In this document: piece by piece, positions 61,937 to 64,000 of the stretch | Layout of the letters: the number at the start of each line of letters is the position of its first letter | Position numbering within the stretch: the first letter of the stretch is position 1 | Notes under the pieces: generated by a model | Told to the model about the DNA's origin: nothing | The model's input: only the letters and a program-made list of their open reading frames with translations | The model's database searches: none | Source of the DNA: Halosimplex amylolyticum | Lineage (GTDB): Archaea > Halobacteriota > Halobacteria > Halobacteriales > Haloarculaceae | Direction: 5' to 3' | DNA length: 64,000 bases | Assembly: GCF_051414035.1 (NCBI RefSeq) | Contig: NZ_JBLKNW010000002.1 | Coordinates: forward strand, 124,001 to 188,000 | Made by a program: the position numbers and the translations under genes

Positions 61937-62236
61937 CTAGCTCCCGAGAACAGGTGTTTCGTCGCCGGCGACGACCAGCACGACCCCGACCAGCACTGCG
62001 GCCGGGTAGGCGGGGTGGGCGGCGGCGAACTCGACGAGCGCGCCGACGGTGCTCACGTCGGCCACGGACGCAGCCGTCTGGCTCCCGGCCTCGGCGGTGA
62101 CGGCGAGGCCGTACTCGGTGGAGACGCTTACTCCCGCGACGCCGGCGGACAGCAGGGCCGTGAGCAGGCCGACCACCCGGAGCACCTCCGCGCTGACGGT
62201 CGCGACCAGTCGACTGCCGATTCCGGTGCGACTCAT
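61937..62236 (-). CDS. Two-helix membrane protein, paralogue B
   Basis: This 99-residue protein shares with the neighbour the segment VGALVEFAAAHPAYPAA and the end VAGDETPVLG. The N-terminal helix (VLRVVGLLTALLSAGVAGVS) differs more. The pair is a tandem duplication on the same strand, separated by 114 bp. No family is recognised; the conserved central motif is likely functional. Confidence 0.68.
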   Translation of the reverse strand: MSRTGIGSRLVATVSAEVLRVVGLLTALLSAGVAGVSVSTEYGLAVTAEAGSQTAASVADVSTVGALVEFAAAHPAYPAAVLVGVVLVVAGDETPVLGS

Positions 62237-62304
62237 TGGGTGAGTCCGACGAACTGGACCCGTATGAAGACGCGTCAGACGTGCGTCAGACGCCGATTTC
62301 GAGA

Positions 62305-62328
62305 GACCCCTTCCTTTCAGGTGCAACC
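62305..62328 (-). other. ORB-like element before metY
   Basis: GACCCCTTCCTTTCAGGTGC on the plus strand equals GCACCTGAAAGGAAGGGGTC on the reverse strand, close to the left oriC ORB core (CACCTGAAACGAGGGGG). It is intergenic, about 135 bp before metY. One core position differs (AAAGG for AAACG). Confidence 0.5.
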
Positions 62329-62462
62329 GAGACGGCCGGGATCGCTTCGACGGGACAGCGAACCGGTTCGGATGGGCACGAAATCCTGCCGGAATCGGCG
62401 ACAGCGGGCGGTATTGGCCCGCTTGAGGGAACTTATGTGTGTAGCGTCCCTCTGCTCGTCGT

Positions 62463-63755
62463 ATGTCCGACGACTGGGATCCGGCGACCGAGGCACTACA
62501 CGTAGGGCAGGAAGAACCGGACGCGGCCACCGGCGCTCGCGCGCCGCCGATCTATCAGACGACGTCGTACGTCTTCGAGGACGCCGACGACGCCGCCGCG
62601 CAGTTCGCTCTCGAGAAGCCGGGCCACATCTACTCGCGGCTGATGAATCCGACGAACGCGATGCTCGAAGAGCGGATCGCGGCGCTGGAGAACGGCGTCG
62701 CCGCCGTCGCCACCTCGTCCGGGATGGCGGCGCTGAATCTCGCGACGTTCATGCTCGCGGACGTCGGCGACAATATCGTCACCGCCTCGTCGCTGTACGG
62801 CGGCACCTACACCTACTACACCCACACCGCGCCGCGGATGGGCGTCGAGGCGCGCTTCGTCGACACGCTCGATTACGAGGCCTACGCGGACGCCATCGAC
62901 GACGACACCGCCTACGTCCACTTCGAGACCATCGGCAACCCGGCGCTCGTGACGCCGGATATCGAACGCATCGCCGACATCGCCCACGACCACGGCGTGC
63001 CGCTGTTCGTCGACAACACGTTCGCGACGCCGCACCTCTGCCAGCCGCTCGACCACGGCGCGGACCTGGTGTGGAACTCGACGACGAAGTGGATCCACGG
63101 CCACGGCACGACCGTCGGCGGCGTACTCGTCGACGGCGGCTCGTTCCCCTGGGACGAGCACGCCGACAAGTTCCCGGAGATCGCGGAGCCGAACCCCGCC
63201 TACCACGGCGTCAACTTCCGCGAGCGCTTCGGCGACGCCGCGTTCACCTACGCCGCGGTCGCCCGCGGCCTGCGCGACCTGGGGAGCCAGCAGTCGCCCT
63301 TCGACTCGTGGACGACCATGCAGGGTCTCGAGTCGCTCCCGATGCGGATGGACCGCCACTGCGAGAACGCCCAGACCGTCGCCGAACACCTCGCCGACCA
63401 CCCCGAGGTCTCGTGGGTCACCTACCCCGGCCTCGACGACCACGAGACCCACGACGAGGCAAGCGAGTACCTCGACGGCGGCTACGGCGGCATGATAACC
63501 TTCGGCCTGGAGGCCGGCTACGACGCCGCCCGTTCGACGGTCGAGTCGACGGAGATCGCCTCCCTGCTCGCGAACGTCGGCGACGCGAAGACGCTGATCA
63601 TCCACCCCGCGTCGACCACGCACCAGCAGCTAAGCGACGACGAGAAGGCAGCCGCCGGCGTCACCGACGACATGGTCCGCCTGTCGGTCGGCGTCGAATC
63701 CGTCGACGACATCGTCGCCGACCTCGACCAGGCCATCGAGACCGCGACGCAGTAG
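62463..63755 (+). CDS. metY: O-acetylhomoserine sulfhydrylase (MetY)
   Basis: This 430-residue PLP enzyme of the Cys/Met metabolism family makes homocysteine from O-acetylhomoserine and sulfide. The PLP lysine is in NSTTKWIHGHGTTVGGV, substrate regions in SSLYGGTYTYY and VDNTFATPHLCQPL. Length and the TKWIHGHG motif fit MetY rather than MetB/MetC. The ATG at 62463 has good context. It follows an ORB-like site. Confidence 0.92.
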   Translation: MSDDWDPATEALHVGQEEPDAATGARAPPIYQTTSYVFEDADDAAAQFALEKPGHIYSRLMNPTNAMLEERIAALENGVAAVATSSGMAALNLATFMLADVGDNIVTASSLYGGTYTYYTHTAPRMGVEARFVDTLDYEAYADAIDDDTAYVHFETIGNPALVTPDIERIADIAHDHGVPLFVDNTFATPHLCQPLDHGADLVWNSTTKWIHGHGTTVGGVLVDGGSFPWDEHADKFPEIAEPNPAYHGVNFRERFGDAAFTYAAVARGLRDLGSQQSPFDSWTTMQGLESLPMRMDRHCENAQTVAEHLADHPEVSWVTYPGLDDHETHDEASEYLDGGYGGMITFGLEAGYDAARSTVESTEIASLLANVGDAKTLIIHPASTTHQQLSDDEKAAAGVTDDMVRLSVGVESVDDIVADLDQAIETATQ

Positions 63756-63821
63756 CGCGCCGGCTCACTCCGATTCCCCGACCGACTTTTATAGATCAAG
63801 TGCATCGGTTGGGGGTATCGC

Positions 63822-64000
63822 ATGGACGACGGCCTCGAGCCGGGAACGACTGCCAACCAGGCGTTTTTCGAGACGCTCGTCTCGTCTGTCGACGCGGGGA
63901 TCGTGGCCTGCGACGATGATGGACGGATAGTGTTCGCCAACGAAGCGGTCGAGACGACGCTCGGCGTCGGTGAGACGTCGCTCGTCGGCACCGGGATCGG
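63822..64000 (+). CDS. PAS-domain sensor protein, N-terminal fragment
   Basis: The frame begins MDDGLEPGTTANQAFF and enters a PAS domain (VDAGIVACDDDGRIVFANEA) before the window ends, so it is truncated. A box CTTTTATAGATC at about 63786-63797 lies 25-35 bp before the ATG, fitting a leaderless transcript. In haloarchaea such proteins are often histidine kinases or bat-type regulators; the C-terminal output domain is out of view. Confidence 0.8.
   Translation, partial: MDDGLEPGTTANQAFFETLVSSVDAGIVACDDDGRIVFANEAVETTLGVGETSLVGTGI

Overview
The window is chromosomal DNA from a halophilic archaeon (class Halobacteria, most likely the Haloarculaceae, though the genus cannot be fixed from sequence alone). 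GC content is high, proteins are strongly acidic, many genes look leaderless with AT-rich boxes about 25-30 bp before the start codon, and lineage markers are present: a halobacterial-type 2Fe-2S ferredoxin, LDH-like malate dehydrogenase, a PGF-CTERM surface protein, HemAT, TrmB, Hef, PolD and Oap/Orc1 proteins. No rRNA, tRNA or CRISPR array was found.

Layout. 1-13 kb: the end of threonine ammonia-lyase, a BolA protein, scattered histidine genes (hisI, hisA, hisB), prepilin peptidase, ferredoxin, phosphate permease, a globin-coupled transducer and a TrmB/MFS divergent pair. 13-29 kb: mixed housekeeping and membrane genes, including a CNNM transporter, a pilin-like protein, a glutaredoxin/peroxiredoxin pair, a threonylcarbamoyl-AMP synthase, a Cas4-like Fe-S protein, a large membrane HdrD-like Fe-S protein, a PGF-CTERM protein and tandem acetyltransferases. 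29-34 kb: a bacterio-opsin-activator-type regulator, a twin palindromic operator and a ZntA-type P-ATPase, then hemB. 34-39 kb: two successive nitrogen cassettes (amt, glnK, lrp). In the second cassette Amt and GlnK form one reading frame, with a possible internal start that could also release free GlnK. 39-45 kb: a CBS protein overlapping glyS, a dolichol kinase homologue and a KhtTU-like K+/H+ antiporter pair.

45-63 kb is the replication neighbourhood. It holds Hef, malate dehydrogenase, aldehyde dehydrogenase, oapC-oapB-oapA, a 1.1-kb origin region (oriC), orc1/cdc6, a signal peptidase and PolD small subunit (DP1). The origin has two outward-facing ORB elements flanking an AT-rich segment and at least two further ORB-like sites. 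More ORB-like sequences appear several kb away, in intergenic DNA and in the low-complexity linkers of hef and of the DP1 gene. A tnpB-only IS200/IS605-type element with a terminal hairpin on each side lies directly after the DP1 stop codon. Two tandem paralogous membrane proteins, metY and the start of a PAS sensor close the window.

The most notable items are the Amt-GlnK fusion with its internal Shine-Dalgarno-like start, the dispersed ORB-like sites (including an inverted pair inside the DP1 gene), the paired TTGGAATA palindromes before the metal ATPase, and several short tandem repeats of 23-27 bp at or next to gene ends.
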